Positions 26,771 to 35,190 of a stretch of 49,424 nt of DNA are shown here, one piece after another. Origin of the DNA: Deltaproteobacteria bacterium (GTDB lineage: Bacteria > Desulfobacterota > Syntrophia > Syntrophales > JACQWR01); assembly GCA_026388415.1 (NCBI GenBank), contig JAPLJV010000011.1, positions 1-49,424 on the forward strand. The letters run 5' to 3'. Positions within the stretch are counted from its first letter, which is position 1. Every line of letters begins with the position of its first letter. Both the position numbers and the translations under genes were made by a program. The notes beneath the pieces are model-generated. The model had not been told where the DNA came from and ran no database searches. It worked only from the letters and a program-made list of their open reading frames with translations.

Positions 26771-28507
26771 TCAGGGAAAGCTGATTACATCCGCTGGGCA
26801 GTTGGATGCACATAGGCCGCAGCCTGTGCAGGTGTCTTCCTTGACGTGAGCAACAGGTACACCTGCGGGTGTCAGGGGGCCGAAGATCGCGATCTGCCGT
26901 TCTTGCATTTCCATCTCTATTGCACTGGCAGGACAGGCCTCCTTGCAGGAGCCGCAGCCACTGCAACGTTCCTCATTTACCTGGGGCAATACGCGATCCA
27001 TTTCGTTATCGAGGAGCATCTCGCCCAGGGCGCCGAGGATTTCCCTTTTCTCCCAGCGCAGCTCCCGGGGATGCCGGATAAATCCCGCATGGTATTTCTT
27101 TCTTCCCCATTTTGTGGGCGACCACCGGAGCTGGGGCTCGGACCGGTAGAGGGAGAGAAATTCCCTCCCCTGCAAGCGCTCGGCGTAGTCGTCGAAGCGG
27201 ACGATTGTGTCGGCGTTGATAACCAGTTCCCTGTCTCCCCGCGTAATAGAGACCCGGTTACCAGTAAAGAAAAAACGTTCATCCTCCTCAAGATGGATGA
27301 AGATGATACCTTCCCTTCTTGCCAATTCATAGGCAAGCTCACCGTAAGAAGGGGTAACCATGTTGCGCGTCAACACGTAGACGGTCTTACCGGCTTTTCT
27401 TAGGGCTCTCGCTGCCTCAATAAACTTTGCGGAGATGAATTCAGAGAATATGGCGTAACCGGGATTATCTGTACCCAGATAGAAGAGATAGGTTGGGGAT
27501 CCTCCCTCGGGAAGAGCAAAATCAGGTTCATCTTCACGGTAAAGCCGCTCGTCTTGCCGTTCGGCTTTGGCGAGGATTTCCGGCCCTTTGACAGCGATCA
27601 ATCCGGCGCCAAACCCCGTGAGAATAGCATCCTTGATATTCATCGGCTCCAGGGCCCCGCCGGAGACGTAAACACCTTCGACATCCGTCTGAAGCGGCGC
27701 CTTTTCATTGACAAATCCATGGGCATTCAACGAAAAACCGAACAGCTTGCTCAACTCTGCCAGCTCGGGGTTGGGCCGGAGTCCGATGGCCAGAACAACG
27801 TAGCTGAAGCGCTCTTCTCTTAATTGTCCGCCGGCGTAATACCTTACCGTCACACCGTCCTCATCCTCCTCGAAATACCGGGAATTGGCCCGGATAAACC
27901 GCACCCCTGCATCGCGGTAAGCCTGCTCCATGTAATATTCCTGGCCGAACAGCCGGAGGTCGTTGTAGAATACGGTCATCTCCGGTTTTGCCCTCTGGAG
28001 CGTCCACTTGATTTCACGGATCGTATAGGAACAACATACTGATGAGCAGAGGGGATTTTCCTGAGAACGGGACCCGACGCAGAGAAAAAAACCGATCTTG
28101 TGGAAATCGCGGGGAAGCTCTCCTTGCCGCTGGTCAATGAGCGCGTCGTATTCAAGGCTCGTCATGACCCTCTTACCCTTGTATTCAACGGGATCGTAGG
28201 GCAAAAGCCCGGTGGCGATGATCACCCTGTCGGCAGTGAGCGTCCGTCCATCTTCCAAAGTCACGATGAAAAGATTGTCCTTTTTAGCGACGGAGACAAT
28301 TTTCCCTTCCCTTACCACCGTCAAACGGGGATCATCCCTTATCTCGTCAAAAAATGTTTTGAACCCGATGCGGCAATTGGCAATGCGGGCCATGAGACCG
28401 CCGGGTTCCGCCGAGGACTCAAGGATGGTGACGGTATGGTTTGCCTTCAGGGCGACCTTCGCCGCCGAGATGCCGCTGATGCCGCCGCCTATTATCAATA
28501 CGCTCAT
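26771..28507 (-). CDS. HdrA-like flavoprotein with C-terminal 2[4Fe-4S] domain
   Basis: 578-aa last gene of the electron-transfer operon. The FAD-binding GGGISGISAAK starts at residue 7; LVVLAIGL-type strands and CVGSRSQENPLCSSVCC (about 165-181) are hallmarks of HdrA/QmoA-B flavoproteins. An extra domain (about 340-500: YLFYLGTDNPGYAIFSEFIS, TVYVLTRNMVTPSYGELAYELARREGI) is not found in the other two HdrA-like proteins here. Two ferredoxin motifs close it: CSGCGSCKEACPASA and CTGCGLCASNCPADVI. It lacks the MvhD-like tail of true QmoB. The start overlaps the hdrB stop (ATGA). It is likely a flavin branch point in a multi-subunit complex. Confidence 0.85.
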   Translation of the reverse strand: MSVLIIGGGISGISAAKVALKANHTVTILESSAEPGGLMARIANCRIGFKTFFDEIRDDPRLTVVREGKIVSVAKKDNLFIVTLEDGRTLTADRVIIATGLLPYDPVEYKGKRVMTSLEYDALIDQRQGELPRDFHKIGFFLCVGSRSQENPLCSSVCCSYTIREIKWTLQRAKPEMTVFYNDLRLFGQEYYMEQAYRDAGVRFIRANSRYFEEDEDGVTVRYYAGGQLREERFSYVVLAIGLRPNPELAELSKLFGFSLNAHGFVNEKAPLQTDVEGVYVSGGALEPMNIKDAILTGFGAGLIAVKGPEILAKAERQDERLYREDEPDFALPEGGSPTYLFYLGTDNPGYAIFSEFISAKFIEAARALRKAGKTVYVLTRNMVTPSYGELAYELARREGIIFIHLEEDERFFFTGNRVSITRGDRELVINADTIVRFDDYAERLQGREFLSLYRSEPQLRWSPTKWGRKKYHAGFIRHPRELRWEKREILGALGEMLLDNEMDRVLPQVNEERCSGCGSCKEACPASAIEMEMQERQIAIFGPLTPAGVPVAHVKEDTCTGCGLCASNCPADVISFP

Positions 28508-29184
28508 AAGGCTTGTTTCTCTCCCATTATATAGAGGAGGAGGTCCGTGAAGTAGATGACCTTTCTCGTGTTCGAGAATGTCTTCATCGCCATGTGACAG
28601 AGCGGGCAGAAGACAACGATCGTTCCTTGTGACTTCTCCAGAATCAGTTTGGACAGCTTTTCCGTGACGGACTTGTTGATGAAAATCTGGTTGCCGCCGC
28701 AGCAGCGGTCTTTCACCTTTTCACCGGCCACTTCACCGCCGAAACGGCTAATTACCTCTTCCATGACCGTATTCCTCTGAATTGCCGTTTCCCGTGGGCG
28801 CAGGAGGATGCAGCCATAATATGGCGTAAAGACCTGCTCCTTCAGATCCCGCGCCGGTTTTAGGGAAGAAAGGAAGGCATCATCGAAAAGGTCGAGGGGG
28901 TGGGAAATGATGAATTCTTTTTGCTCGTCGGCCTCGCGCAGATTCTTGTAGCAGGCGGGACAGGGAGCGACGATCTCAATGAAGAGACCCGCGGCCTTGG
29001 CCAGGTTCTTCTTTGAGAATTCCGTCAATTCCTTTCTGTCGCCGTATTCAAAAGCGCCACAGCAGTTCCAGTCCGGGATTTCCTTGAGGGTATGCCCCTG
29101 TTTCCCGAAGACCTTGCGTAGCCCTGTATCCAGTTTGCGGGCTGAGCCGGTGAGGGAGCAGCCCGGGTAATAACCGTAGTTCAT
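28504..29184 (-). CDS. hdrB: HdrB-like CCG-domain subunit
   Basis: 226 aa with two complete CCG cysteine motifs, the non-cubane [4Fe-4S] sites that reduce heterodisulfide in HdrB. The first uses YYPGCSL (C9), NCCGAF and CPAC. The second uses YYGC, RCCGGNQ and CPLC. No membrane segment. Start overlaps hdrC (ATGA) and stop overlaps the next gene, so it is tightly coupled. In bacteria without methanogenic cofactors the disulfide partner is unknown. Confidence 0.9.
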   Translation of the reverse strand: MNYGYYPGCSLTGSARKLDTGLRKVFGKQGHTLKEIPDWNCCGAFEYGDRKELTEFSKKNLAKAAGLFIEIVAPCPACYKNLREADEQKEFIISHPLDLFDDAFLSSLKPARDLKEQVFTPYYGCILLRPRETAIQRNTVMEEVISRFGGEVAGEKVKDRCCGGNQIFINKSVTEKLSKLILEKSQGTIVVFCPLCHMAMKTFSNTRKVIYFTDLLLYIMGEKQAL

Positions 29185-29648
29185 TTAGTCCTCTTTACGT
29201 TGTGGGGAAGATGAATGCCCGCATATTCCAGCCATTTAGACAGGTGTTTTATGTATCCTCCCTTAAGAAGGAAAGGGATCGCCTTGATAATCACGTATGG
29301 TTCGTAAACCCTTCCCCAGATTGAAACAGAGTCCTTAAAGGCCTTTTCAAAGGGCGACGCAGCGGCGAGCTCTTCCCGGAGCGCCCGGATAACCTCCGGA
29401 ATCCGTATATTCCACGGACAGGCGTCGGTGCAGCGGTAACACCCCGTGCAGTAACGAACGAGAGGATCATCGGCAAGAATGTTATTGCCGAGAAAGAGCT
29501 GCTGGAGAATTTCCTGCGGGTTGGTATTTTCCGCAAGATCATTCACCGTACAAACTGAGGCGCAGATTTTACAGCCCAGACAGACAGAGAAATCCTGTCG
29601 CTCGTAATCCGTTAAAGCAAAGACCCTGCTCTGGTCATTGTTTTTCAT
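29181..29648 (-). CDS. hdrC: HdrC-like dicluster ferredoxin subunit
   Basis: 155-aa protein with two [4Fe-4S] motifs CLGCKICASVC and CTGCYRCTDACPW, followed by helices (RIPEVIRALREEL). This is the HdrC pattern of passing electrons from HdrA to HdrB. The ATG at 29648 is preferred to a TTG at 29663, because GAGGATGGA gives it a ribosome site. It is directly upstream of hdrB. Confidence 0.9.
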   Translation of the reverse strand: MKNNDQSRVFALTDYERQDFSVCLGCKICASVCTVNDLAENTNPQEILQQLFLGNNILADDPLVRYCTGCYRCTDACPWNIRIPEVIRALREELAAASPFEKAFKDSVSIWGRVYEPYVIIKAIPFLLKGGYIKHLSKWLEYAGIHLPHNVKRTK

Positions 29649-29702
29649 TCCATCCTCGTCCAATGTGTAAAGGAAGAAAAATTGGCCGGTTCACTTAATC
29701 TC

Positions 29703-30713
29703 TCAATCTTCCGCATCTTTCAGCTCATCCTCAAGAAAGGTAAGGTACGGTATGGGGTCATCGAAATTCTGCCCGGACATATAAAAAAACATGCCCTGGA
29801 GCCTCTCCGAGGTGCCCTTGAAGTATTTCGTCAGGGGGATGCCCTGTGGACAGGCCTCTTCGCAGGCTCCGCAGCCCACGCAGGTTTGGGAAACATGAAA
29901 CATCCGGATCAGTTGGAAGAGTTCTTTGCCCTGCGGCATAGTGGTGGAACCGGTCCGCAGAACCTTGTTCAAGAGCGCATCCCCTTTGGGCAGGTATTCA
30001 TCGCCATGAAAAACACAGTCAATACAGTAGCATACCGGGCACATCGCCATGCAGTTCTTGCACATGATGCACTTTGAAAAATCCTTCGCAAAATCGTCCA
30101 TATCGGTCTGGAACTGGGGAGGCGGTTCCTTCTCGCCGACAAGCATCTCTTTGGGAGCTTCTTCGAGGTTGCCCTCCATCAGGGAAAGAAAGGTCTCCCC
30201 TTTTTCCGTGTAAGAAAAGGCCCAGAAGGCCCCGCGTTTATCAATTCTGATCCCGGCGTCTCCCACAATACCTCTTGGTTCCCGGCAGACCTGGCAGGCC
30301 CACCGCATTTTGTCGGTTTCCTGCATGTAGGTAAAAAGCTCACGCGCCTCCGTCGGTATTGCGCCAATCTCCTCTTTTGTGGAAACCGTGCCGGGACAAT
30401 CAACGGAAACAGCGATGATATCCTCGCGTTCAATCTGGGTAAGTTTGACCAGCTCCACATACGCCCGAATCTCGCAAGGTCTCAGCAGAAGGATGATCTG
30501 CGCCCCTTTGGCAAAGAGACGGCGCAGAAACAAGGCGCCGCTTACGCTGAAAAGCGGATTTAATAGGGAGTATTGTTCGAGGCTGTTTTTGAATATCCGA
30601 TGACTTACCCCATTCTTGTCCTTTTCAAAACCGAGGACCAGGTGTTGTTCATCCTTCAGAAACTCCGTGAGCGCGCCTTCTACCGCACCGTTCTTAAGCT
30701 TTTTTGCCTGCAT
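29703..30713 (-). CDS. FrhB/FdhB-family flavin and iron-sulfur subunit
   Basis: 336-aa member of the coenzyme F420 hydrogenase/dehydrogenase beta-subunit family. Recognised by LLRPCEIRAYVELVKLTQIEREDIIAVSVDC-type core (about 95-127), a WACQVCREP pair, and ferredoxin motifs CIMCKNCMAMCPVCYCIDC (about 216-234) and CVGCGACEEACPQG. In characterised relatives this subunit holds FAD and exchanges hydride with F420, or in bacteria possibly with NAD(P)H or a formate dehydrogenase. The partner here is not shown by sequence. It overlaps mvhD by 20 bases. Confidence 0.88.
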   Translation of the reverse strand: MQAKKLKNGAVEGALTEFLKDEQHLVLGFEKDKNGVSHRIFKNSLEQYSLLNPLFSVSGALFLRRLFAKGAQIILLLRPCEIRAYVELVKLTQIEREDIIAVSVDCPGTVSTKEEIGAIPTEARELFTYMQETDKMRWACQVCREPRGIVGDAGIRIDKRGAFWAFSYTEKGETFLSLMEGNLEEAPKEMLVGEKEPPPQFQTDMDDFAKDFSKCIMCKNCMAMCPVCYCIDCVFHGDEYLPKGDALLNKVLRTGSTTMPQGKELFQLIRMFHVSQTCVGCGACEEACPQGIPLTKYFKGTSERLQGMFFYMSGQNFDDPIPYLTFLEDELKDAED

Positions 30714-31110
30714 TTTTCTTTTCCTTTAGCTCTGCGTGCATGACCGTTACCTTCTCCACAAAGCGCCGCGCTTCCGCCGCACTTACCCAGAAAAGCTTCA
30801 GTCTATCCTTCATGGAGAAGGCGTCGAACATCTCTTTCAGGGCCGCTATCTTTCTGCGCGTGTAATAGTTGCCTTTGATATAGTGGCAGTCTCCGGGGTG
30901 GCAGCCGGCGACAAAGACGCCATCCGCCCCCTCAGTTATGGCCTTGATAATGAAGGCCGGATCAACCCTGCTGGAACAGGGCACCTGGATGAGCTTCACC
31001 CCATCCGGGTATTTCATTCTCAAGCTTCCGGCCATCTCGGACGCCTTAAAAGTGCAGTGCGAACAGGCGAAACCGATGATCTCGGGGTTATTCCGGGTTT
31101 GATCTTCCAT
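30694..31110 (-). CDS. mvhD: MvhD-like [2Fe-2S] linker subunit
   Basis: 138-aa FlpD/MvhD-family protein that connects an electron-input module to HdrA. Conserved cysteines are in FACSHCTFKAS (about 15-18), VPCSSRVDP and GCHPGDCHYIKGN, the family signature. No hydrogenase large or small subunit lies in the window, so the FrhB-like subunit encoded next is the likely input/output partner, as MvhD pairs with FdhB/FrhB in other clusters. AAGGAAGG precedes the ATG closely. It is the first gene after the palindromic mini-element. Confidence 0.92.
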   Translation of the reverse strand: MEDQTRNNPEIIGFACSHCTFKASEMAGSLRMKYPDGVKLIQVPCSSRVDPAFIIKAITEGADGVFVAGCHPGDCHYIKGNYYTRRKIAALKEMFDAFSMKDRLKLFWVSAAEARRFVEKVTVMHAELKEKKNAGKKA

Positions 31111-31127
31111 AGCCTTCCTTCCGAGCC

Positions 31128-31249
31128 AATTGCTAAACGTTTTGTCATGCCCGAATGTTTCTGTCGGGCATCCATGATTTCATACAGCTACAAACTGGAT
31201 TCCCGCCCAAAAGAGTCGCGGGAATGACAGAATTGGGAGTTTAGCAATT
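31128..31249. repeat. 122-bp palindromic mini-element with 11-bp terminal inverted repeats
   Basis: AATTGCTAAAC (31128-31138) and GTTTAGCAATT (31239-31249) are perfect terminal inverted repeats. Inside are two REP-like hairpins: ATGCCCGA/TCGGGCAT (31147-31171) and TTCCCGC/GCGGGAA (31200-31224). These belong to the widespread 'ATTCCCGC...GCGGGAAT' style of intergenic palindrome. The element fills the only sizeable gap in an otherwise overlapping operon. Its right end encodes the last codons (Asn-Cys-stop) of hdrA. Confidence 0.75.
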
Positions 31250-32938
31250 ACCTCCTCTGTTAATCTTATCCGCCTCCGTAAAGGCGCTTATCTCGTCATC
31301 AATCATGCTGTCCCCATAGCCTTTTAAACTTATCGCCGATGAGGGGCACGTGCTGTTGCAGAGGCCGCACCCCGTGCAGGCCGCTTCCTCCACCCGGGCA
31401 ACCCGCGTTGTCTCGTCAAACGTTATCGCCTTGGCAACACAGGCCTGCTCGCACATCCGGCAGCCGCTGCACCGCTTCGGATCAACGCAGGAAATGAAGG
31501 GATCAACCGCTGCATAGCCGAGATTCAGGAAGCCAAAAAGTTTCACCGCCGCCGCCCTGCCGTGGTTGAGCGATTCTTCCACATCCTTGGGGCTCGAACA
31601 TGACCCGGCGATAAAGATCCCTTTCACCGCCGTGTCAAAGGGCCGAAGCTTGATATGGGCCTCCAGGAAGAATTTATCCTTATCAAGGGTAATCTTGAGG
31701 AGTGAGGCGATCAACCGGTTGTCCACGGGGGGAGACATACCGATGGAGAGCACTACCAGATCGAACTCTCGCTCAAAAGTCTCGCCAAAAAGCGTATCCT
31801 CTCCACGGATTACAATGCCCGTTGGTGACGGATTGATCTCCGCAACATTTGCCCGCGTAAAGAGCACTCCCTTTTCTTGCGTATCCTCGAAATACTCCTC
31901 ACCGCCGCGGGAATGGGCCCGCACATCCAAGTAAAAGGACTCCACGTATGAGTCCCTATATTTATCCTTGATTGCTTCCCCGACGCGTAACGCATTGATA
32001 CAGCAAACTCTGGAGCAGTAAGGTTTCCCGATCTGTTCATCACGCGATCCGACACAATGGAGGATGGCCACCCTCGGCTTTTCGGGAAGCTGCAAAGTGT
32101 CGCCGCCGTGCTCGAACTCCAGGGTGGTGATGATTCTTTCATCCTTCCCGTAATTTAATTCCGGCTTGATGATTGGATCAAAGGGTGAAAACCCGATGGC
32201 GACAATCACTCCTCCTACGGTCAGTTTTTGCTCGCCTTGCGGGGTATCGAGCGTCACTGCATAGTTGCCGAAGGAACCCTCAAAGCCACTGATGGTCGTT
32301 GAAGTGAATAGCTCAACGTTATCTCTTGCGGCCAATTCTTCGCTCATTGCGAGGATGATGCTTTTGCCGTCTTTTCCTGCAGGCCAGATATTTTTCAGGT
32401 TCTTTACCTGGCCGCCCAATTCAGCTTTTTTTTCTACCAGATAGACCTGTATGCCCATTCGCGACAGGAACAGGGCCGCGCTTAAACCTGCTACACCGCC
32501 ACCAATGATCAGGGCGGCCTTCTTGACGGCTACCATCTTCTCCTCAAGAGGAACGTAGTGGGCCGCCGAATAAAACCCTGCCAGAATCAGCCGCTTTGCC
32601 TTTTCCGTATTTTTTTCAATATCATCCCCGATCCAGGAACAATGTTCCCGGATACCGACCCTTCGCAGGAGAAAGGGGTTGAGATTTGATTTTTTCAAAA
32701 CATCCTGGAACAGTTCGCCGTGCAGCGAAGGTGTGCAGGCGGCGATGATGACGCGGTCCAGCCCTTCTTCGGCAATGTTTTTGCCGATCAGCTCCTGGCC
32801 GGGCTCGGAGCACAAAAAAACATAATCCTTTGATACAGTTACATTGGGGCATTGTTTGAAGTGTTCACTCAACTGCTGCACATCAACGGTGTGTTTGATA
32901 TTATGACCGCAATGACAGATAAAGATTCCGGTTTTCAT
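31241..32938 (-). CDS. hdrA: HdrA-type flavoprotein with C-terminal 2[4Fe-4S] domain
   Basis: 565-aa HdrA. The N-terminal domain GIFICHCGHNIKHTVDV with YVFLCSEPGQELI and IIAACTPSLHGELFQ (1-135) is canonical for HdrA. The FAD-binding motif GGGVAGLSAALFLSRMGI is near 145; CVGSRDEQIGKPYCSRVCC near 295 and GIFIAGSCSSPKDVEES follow. Ferredoxin motifs CSGCRMCEQACVAKAI and CTGCGLCNSTCPSSAI are at about 488-535. The inserted DCSxC segment of archetypal HdrA is absent here, but present in the neighbouring 437-aa paralogue, so the two may share one HdrA role. The C-terminus is altered by the mini-element. Confidence 0.93.
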   Translation of the reverse strand: MKTGIFICHCGHNIKHTVDVQQLSEHFKQCPNVTVSKDYVFLCSEPGQELIGKNIAEEGLDRVIIAACTPSLHGELFQDVLKKSNLNPFLLRRVGIREHCSWIGDDIEKNTEKAKRLILAGFYSAAHYVPLEEKMVAVKKAALIIGGGVAGLSAALFLSRMGIQVYLVEKKAELGGQVKNLKNIWPAGKDGKSIILAMSEELAARDNVELFTSTTISGFEGSFGNYAVTLDTPQGEQKLTVGGVIVAIGFSPFDPIIKPELNYGKDERIITTLEFEHGGDTLQLPEKPRVAILHCVGSRDEQIGKPYCSRVCCINALRVGEAIKDKYRDSYVESFYLDVRAHSRGGEEYFEDTQEKGVLFTRANVAEINPSPTGIVIRGEDTLFGETFEREFDLVVLSIGMSPPVDNRLIASLLKITLDKDKFFLEAHIKLRPFDTAVKGIFIAGSCSSPKDVEESLNHGRAAAVKLFGFLNLGYAAVDPFISCVDPKRCSGCRMCEQACVAKAITFDETTRVARVEEAACTGCGLCNSTCPSSAISLKGYGDSMIDDEISAFTEADKINRGGNC

Positions 32939-32951
32939 GACAGTTCACTAT

Positions 32952-34250
32952 TCACTGAGTTATATACTCCATACAGCTTGCCACCGCTTCTCCGCCGGAG
33001 GCGACGGTATCGGGAATATCTTTCGGCCCCGAGGCCATCCCGCAGACAAATATTCCGTCCACATTTGTTCGTGATGGCGTCATCGAGTCCACTTTAATGA
33101 AACCGTATGCATCTTGTTCTATAGCCATAATATTGCAGAGTTCTTCGGTCCCCGGGCGAGGCCTCACCCCGTTGGCAAGAATGACAATATCCACTTCAAT
33201 CTCGCGCATTTCACCGCTGAACATGTCCTCCACCCTGACCAGCAATCCATTTTCGCTCTTCGTGATCTCTCCGGGAATCCCCCGTATATAAAAGACCCCA
33301 CTTTCCTGGGTGCTTTTGTAAAACTCTTCGTAGCCCTTGCCATAAGCCCTGACGTCTATGTAGGATACGTAAATCTCTGCACCTTTGATTCTGTCCTTTA
33401 CGATACTGGCATGTTTGGCCGTGTACATACAGCATACCCGGGAACAGAACCGGGCATCGCTTTGTCGATCCCGGGAGCCGACACACTGGATAAAATAGAA
33501 TCGTTGCGGGGCTTTTCCGTTTAATACAATATCGCCGCCTGTCGGTCCCGTAACCGAGCAGATCCGCTCGAACTCGATGCCCGTAACAACACCTTCCAAC
33601 GTGCCATAGCCGTATTCCTTCTTTTCAGCGGCGTCATAGAGGTCAAAACCTGGTGCCAGCACAACAGCATCAAAGTATAGCTCAACAATTTCCTCTTGCT
33701 CATCAAAATTTATGGCCTTTGGTTCGCACGCATCGAGACAGGGTTGCTTGCATTTCCCCCTGGAGAGAAAGAGGCAGCCTTCAGCATCAACAAGGTATTT
33801 CTGTGGCGCCGCTTGGGGAAAGGGCAAGTAAATCGCCGCCCTCTTTGACAAACCCAGATTGAATTCGTCGCTTAGCCGGCCTTTCATGATGCATGACTCT
33901 GAACAAAGTCCGCAGGCAGTGCATTTTTTCATGTCCACAAAGCGCGGTTTCTTCTGTATGCGGATATCGAAGCCCTTCCCGCTTCGTTGCATACCGACCA
34001 GTTTCGCCATGGTAAATAGGGATATATTGGGATTTAAGGAAACCTCGGACATTTTTGGTGAAAGGGTGCAGGTGGAGCAGTCGAGCGTGGGAAAGGTTTT
34101 GTCGAGCTGGATCATCCTGCCGCCAATGGATGGACCAACTTCCAGCATGGTCACGTGGACCCCGCACGATGCCAGCTCAAGGGCTGCGGTGATACCGCCG
34201 ATACCTCCACCAACGACAAGGACGTGTTTCATGTTATCATTCAATACCAT
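32952..34250 (-). CDS. HdrA-like flavoprotein lacking N- and C-terminal HdrA domains
   Basis: 432 aa from ATG 34250 (AAAGG five bases upstream; an ATG at 34232 is also possible). GGGIGGITAALELA is the FAD motif. TLDCSTCTLSPKM is the HdrA-specific cluster-binding insert, and CTACGLCSESC plus GKCKQPCLDACEP form an inserted ferredoxin (about 110-190). CVGSRDRQSDARFCSRVCC and GIFVCGMASGPKDIPD complete the flavoprotein core. It ends there, without the C-terminal ferredoxin domain, and it lacks the N-terminal CHCG domain. It is complementary to the 565-aa HdrA, which lies 13 bp downstream. It begins just after the etfA stop. Confidence 0.87.
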   Translation of the reverse strand: MVLNDNMKHVLVVGGGIGGITAALELASCGVHVTMLEVGPSIGGRMIQLDKTFPTLDCSTCTLSPKMSEVSLNPNISLFTMAKLVGMQRSGKGFDIRIQKKPRFVDMKKCTACGLCSESCIMKGRLSDEFNLGLSKRAAIYLPFPQAAPQKYLVDAEGCLFLSRGKCKQPCLDACEPKAINFDEQEEIVELYFDAVVLAPGFDLYDAAEKKEYGYGTLEGVVTGIEFERICSVTGPTGGDIVLNGKAPQRFYFIQCVGSRDRQSDARFCSRVCCMYTAKHASIVKDRIKGAEIYVSYIDVRAYGKGYEEFYKSTQESGVFYIRGIPGEITKSENGLLVRVEDMFSGEMREIEVDIVILANGVRPRPGTEELCNIMAIEQDAYGFIKVDSMTPSRTNVDGIFVCGMASGPKDIPDTVASGGEAVASCMEYITQ

Positions 34251-34251
34251 A

Positions 34252-35190
34252 TTAACCTTTAACAATATCTCTCAGTTTATCCCTTACCTTGTGGATATCG
34301 GCAATGATGCCGAAATGCGCGTACTGAAAAATTGGTGCGTCCGGGTCTTTATTCACGGCAATGATGCAATCGGAATCTTTCATGCCGGCAATATGCTGAA
34401 ATGCGCCGCTGATACCCATGGCGAGGTACACTTTCGGCTTGACGGTTTTTCCCGAAGTGCCGACCTGGCGTGGCTTGGGAAGCCACATTTTATCAATCAC
34501 CGGCCGTGAACCGGAAAGCGTTGCCTTTAAAAGATCGGCAAGTTGTTCATAGTCCGGTATTTCATCCTTGTTCCCGATCCCCCGGCCCACGGAAAGAAGA
34601 AATTTGGCCTTGGTAATATCAATTTCTCCCTTTTCTTCCTCCACGTATTCCAGGAAGGTTCTCCCTGCGGCAACAGGCAACCCTTCCATTGTCTCAATAA
34701 CTGGGGACGACGACTTTTCAACGGCATGCTCTTTAAAACTGCCGCTCCTGACGGTGATGACAAAAGGCCCCGGCCCGGCATTTCTAAATTCCCCGAAAAT
34801 TTTATCGGAATAGTAACTCTTAGAAAAAACATTCCTTTCTTTGTCAAAGCCGTTCACGTCCGTGATCAGGGGCAGGTCGAAATACCCGGCCACGTACGAT
34901 GCAAGCTCGGCCCCTGAAGACGAATGCGTAAAGACTATGACGTCAGGTTTTTCCCGGGAATCCATCATTGTTTGCAGGACGCCCACCATGTTTAACGGGT
35001 TCAGAAAGAGGGCTTCTTCTATTTTTACCCTGACGATGGCGTTAACCAACTTTTCATTCATAGCGTAGGCGCCGTCAGCGACGAGAAGAGAAATATCTTT
35101 TTCCATTAGGGCACACAGACCAATAGCATCGAAATTCCTTTCTTCAAAGACACCGCGTCTTACCTCTGCTACAACGAGTGCATAACTCAT
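34252..35190 (-). CDS. etfA: Electron transfer flavoprotein alpha subunit
   Basis: 312-aa FAD-binding ETF subunit. The C-terminal FAD domain is complete: LLSVGRGIGNKDEI, SGSRPVIDKMWLPKPRQVGTSGKTVKP, YLAMGISGAFQHIAGM and IIAVNKDPDAPIFQYAHFGIIADIHK. The N-terminal domain (about 1-180) is divergent. It overlaps etfB by four bases. Within this operon it should accept electrons from acyl-CoA dehydrogenase and hand them to the Fe-S proteins encoded on either side. Whether the ETF is bifurcating is not decidable by eye. Confidence 0.96.
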   Translation of the reverse strand: MSYALVVAEVRRGVFEERNFDAIGLCALMEKDISLLVADGAYAMNEKLVNAIVRVKIEEALFLNPLNMVGVLQTMMDSREKPDVIVFTHSSSGAELASYVAGYFDLPLITDVNGFDKERNVFSKSYYSDKIFGEFRNAGPGPFVITVRSGSFKEHAVEKSSSPVIETMEGLPVAAGRTFLEYVEEEKGEIDITKAKFLLSVGRGIGNKDEIPDYEQLADLLKATLSGSRPVIDKMWLPKPRQVGTSGKTVKPKVYLAMGISGAFQHIAGMKDSDCIIAVNKDPDAPIFQYAHFGIIADIHKVRDKLRDIVKG

